From Mucilaginibacter paludis DSM 18603 (GTDB taxonomy: Bacteria > Bacteroidota > Bacteroidia > Sphingobacteriales > Sphingobacteriaceae), in the NCBI RefSeq assembly GCF_000166195.2, contig NZ_CM001403.1, forward strand, positions 3,614,432 to 3,678,431: a stretch of DNA of 64,000 bases, read 5' to 3'. The notes below the pieces were generated by a model, which saw nothing but the letters and a program-made list of their open reading frames with translations, was not told where the DNA came from and did not search any database. A program made the translations under genes and the position numbers. The number at the start of each line of letters is the position of its first letter. Positions within the stretch are counted from its first letter, which is position 1. Positions 63,360 to 64,000 of the stretch are shown in pieces.

Positions 63360-63761
63360 CTATCCGTTCAGGAAGCTGTTATTTTTATTAGCACCGATCA
63401 TCTTCATAATTAAAGCGCCGATAACTATGCCCACCGTGTAACACAACATATCGCCCCACGAAAACACCTGCCCCAATACCAGTTTACCAAACGTAGTTTG
63501 CCTGATCTGGTTGATCCATTCTGCCTGGTAAAGCTGGCTAAGCTCTATGCCATAACAAAACAATAAGCTGATGATGACCACTTGCTTTAAAGCTTGATTA
63601 ATAAAAATAAACCGAACCATAAAAAACACCATAGTTGCCCACAATACATCGCCCACCCAAAGCGGAACACTCGTAACCATTCGGGATAAAAAGCCGAGGA
63701 TAATGGATAGAATGATCAGGAAAATATATATTATTGCGGGAGTGCGGATAAGGCCTTTCAA
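63360..63761 (-). CDS. DUF2809 membrane protein
   Basis: A 133-residue protein with four hydrophobic segments (about 10-26, 36-54, 58-74, 100-124) and the DUF2809 pattern: LGFLSRM near 23, GDVLWATMVFFMVRF near 37, CYGIELSQLYQ near 69 and FSWGDMLCYTVGI near 100. No function is established. The only possible start is a TTG at 63761, because no ATG precedes the first helix and a stop lies upstream. It follows the YcxB-like gene by one base. Confidence 0.8.
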   Translation of the reverse strand: MKGLIRTPAIIYIFLIILSIILGFLSRMVTSVPLWVGDVLWATMVFFMVRFIFINQALKQVVIISLLFCYGIELSQLYQAEWINQIRQTTFGKLVLGQVFSWGDMLCYTVGIVIGALIMKMIGANKNNSFLNG

Positions 63762-63762
63762 T

Positions 63763-64000
63763 TTACAACTGAATTTTTATTTTAAACCCGCTTTGCTTCA
63801 GGTAATCTTTCAGAGCCCTGATGTCCGTGCCGTTATCCAAACCAACTTTAATAATATTTGCCGACCTGTGGCTTTGATATAATAATATCCAGCCGTTCAC
63901 TCCTTTGATCTTATAAATTTTAGCCCATTTATAAAGAGATGTAAATGATTCGCCGGTAACATTTACACCCTCCTCTGTAAACTCGTAGCTGGTTGCTTCC
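63763..64000 (-). CDS. YcxB-like protein, C-terminal part (5' end outside window)
   Basis: The minus-strand frame is open from the right window edge to a TAA at 63765-63763, giving 78 codons. The visible part (EATSYEFTEEGVNVTGESFT, SLYKWAKIYKIKGVNGWILL, LKDYLKQSGFKIKIQL) resembles the soluble C-terminal domain of YcxB-type proteins, whose membrane part would lie outside the window. The family function is unknown. It precedes the DUF2809 gene by one base, so the two are coupled. Confidence 0.65.
   Translation of the reverse strand, partial: EATSYEFTEEGVNVTGESFTSLYKWAKIYKIKGVNGWILLYQSHRSANIIKVGLDNGTDIRALKDYLKQSGFKIKIQL

Noticed and set aside
1..64000. CRISPR arrays, tRNA or rRNA genes, insertion sequences, phage genes
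   Set aside because: Gaps between genes are short; I saw no regularly spaced repeats, cloverleaf sequences, transposase or integrase motifs.

Overview
The window looks like chromosomal DNA of a Bacteroidota bacterium, most likely Sphingobacteriaceae (Mucilaginibacter/Pedobacter-like). The evidence is TAnnTTTG promoter boxes, few Shine-Dalgarno sites, an ExbB-ExbD-ExbD-TonB operon, DUF4159, DUF4197 and M16 secreted proteins, a short NuoG, and dispersed repeats I associate with this family. The genus is an inference. I see no rRNA, tRNA, CRISPR array, transposase, phage gene or integrase. About 60 genes are supported, nearly all household functions.

Layout. 1-3161 (+): end of an aspartate kinase, a DUF47/PiT phosphate-uptake pair and a DUF4197 protein. 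3162-3915: a gene-free, repeat-rich stretch. 3916-8353 (-): biotin carrier, DUF4159, RsmE, CorC/HlyC-type protein, pyrophosphatase, DedA. 8407-21543 (-): a complete 14-subunit complex I operon, nuoA to nuoN, with hairpin repeats in several gaps. 21602-27455 (-): a TonB energising operon (ExbB, two ExbD, TonB, a tiny membrane protein, a PstS-like lipoprotein, a TPR protein). 27779-29020 (-): SUI1-like factor and lipid kinase. 29117-36400 (+): metK behind a probable SAM-II riboswitch, M16 peptidase, Nudix hydrolase, PlsC, and an L,D-transpeptidase broken by a one-base frameshift. A second, intact L,D-transpeptidase faces it.

37526-44828 holds signalling and export genes: a LytS/LytT-type two-component pair divergent from a small membrane protein plus ABC exporter, a soluble TPR hybrid histidine kinase, and a WYL regulator. 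44925-57446 is mixed: coiled-coil membrane protein, glycosyl-hydrolase-like lipoprotein or secreted protein, SDR, a DNA ligase with its partner nuclease, Fic, deformylase, NifU/Mrp Fe-S proteins and a GT51 transglycosylase. 57515-64000: nitroreductase, then an AT-rich two-gene cassette (AAA ATPase plus HNH nuclease) that matches the Septu (PtuAB) anti-phage type, then an ABC-2 type transporter and a DUF2809/YcxB pair at the edge.

The clearest accessory element is the PtuAB-like cassette at 58244-60230. The most unusual sequence-level observations are the frameshift in front of the catalytic motif at about 36089, the SAM-II motif directly followed by a U-tract upstream of metK, promoter boxes only 4-5 bases from start codons (nuoA, def, Nudix), and repeats that supply a stop codon or C-terminal tail to genes.
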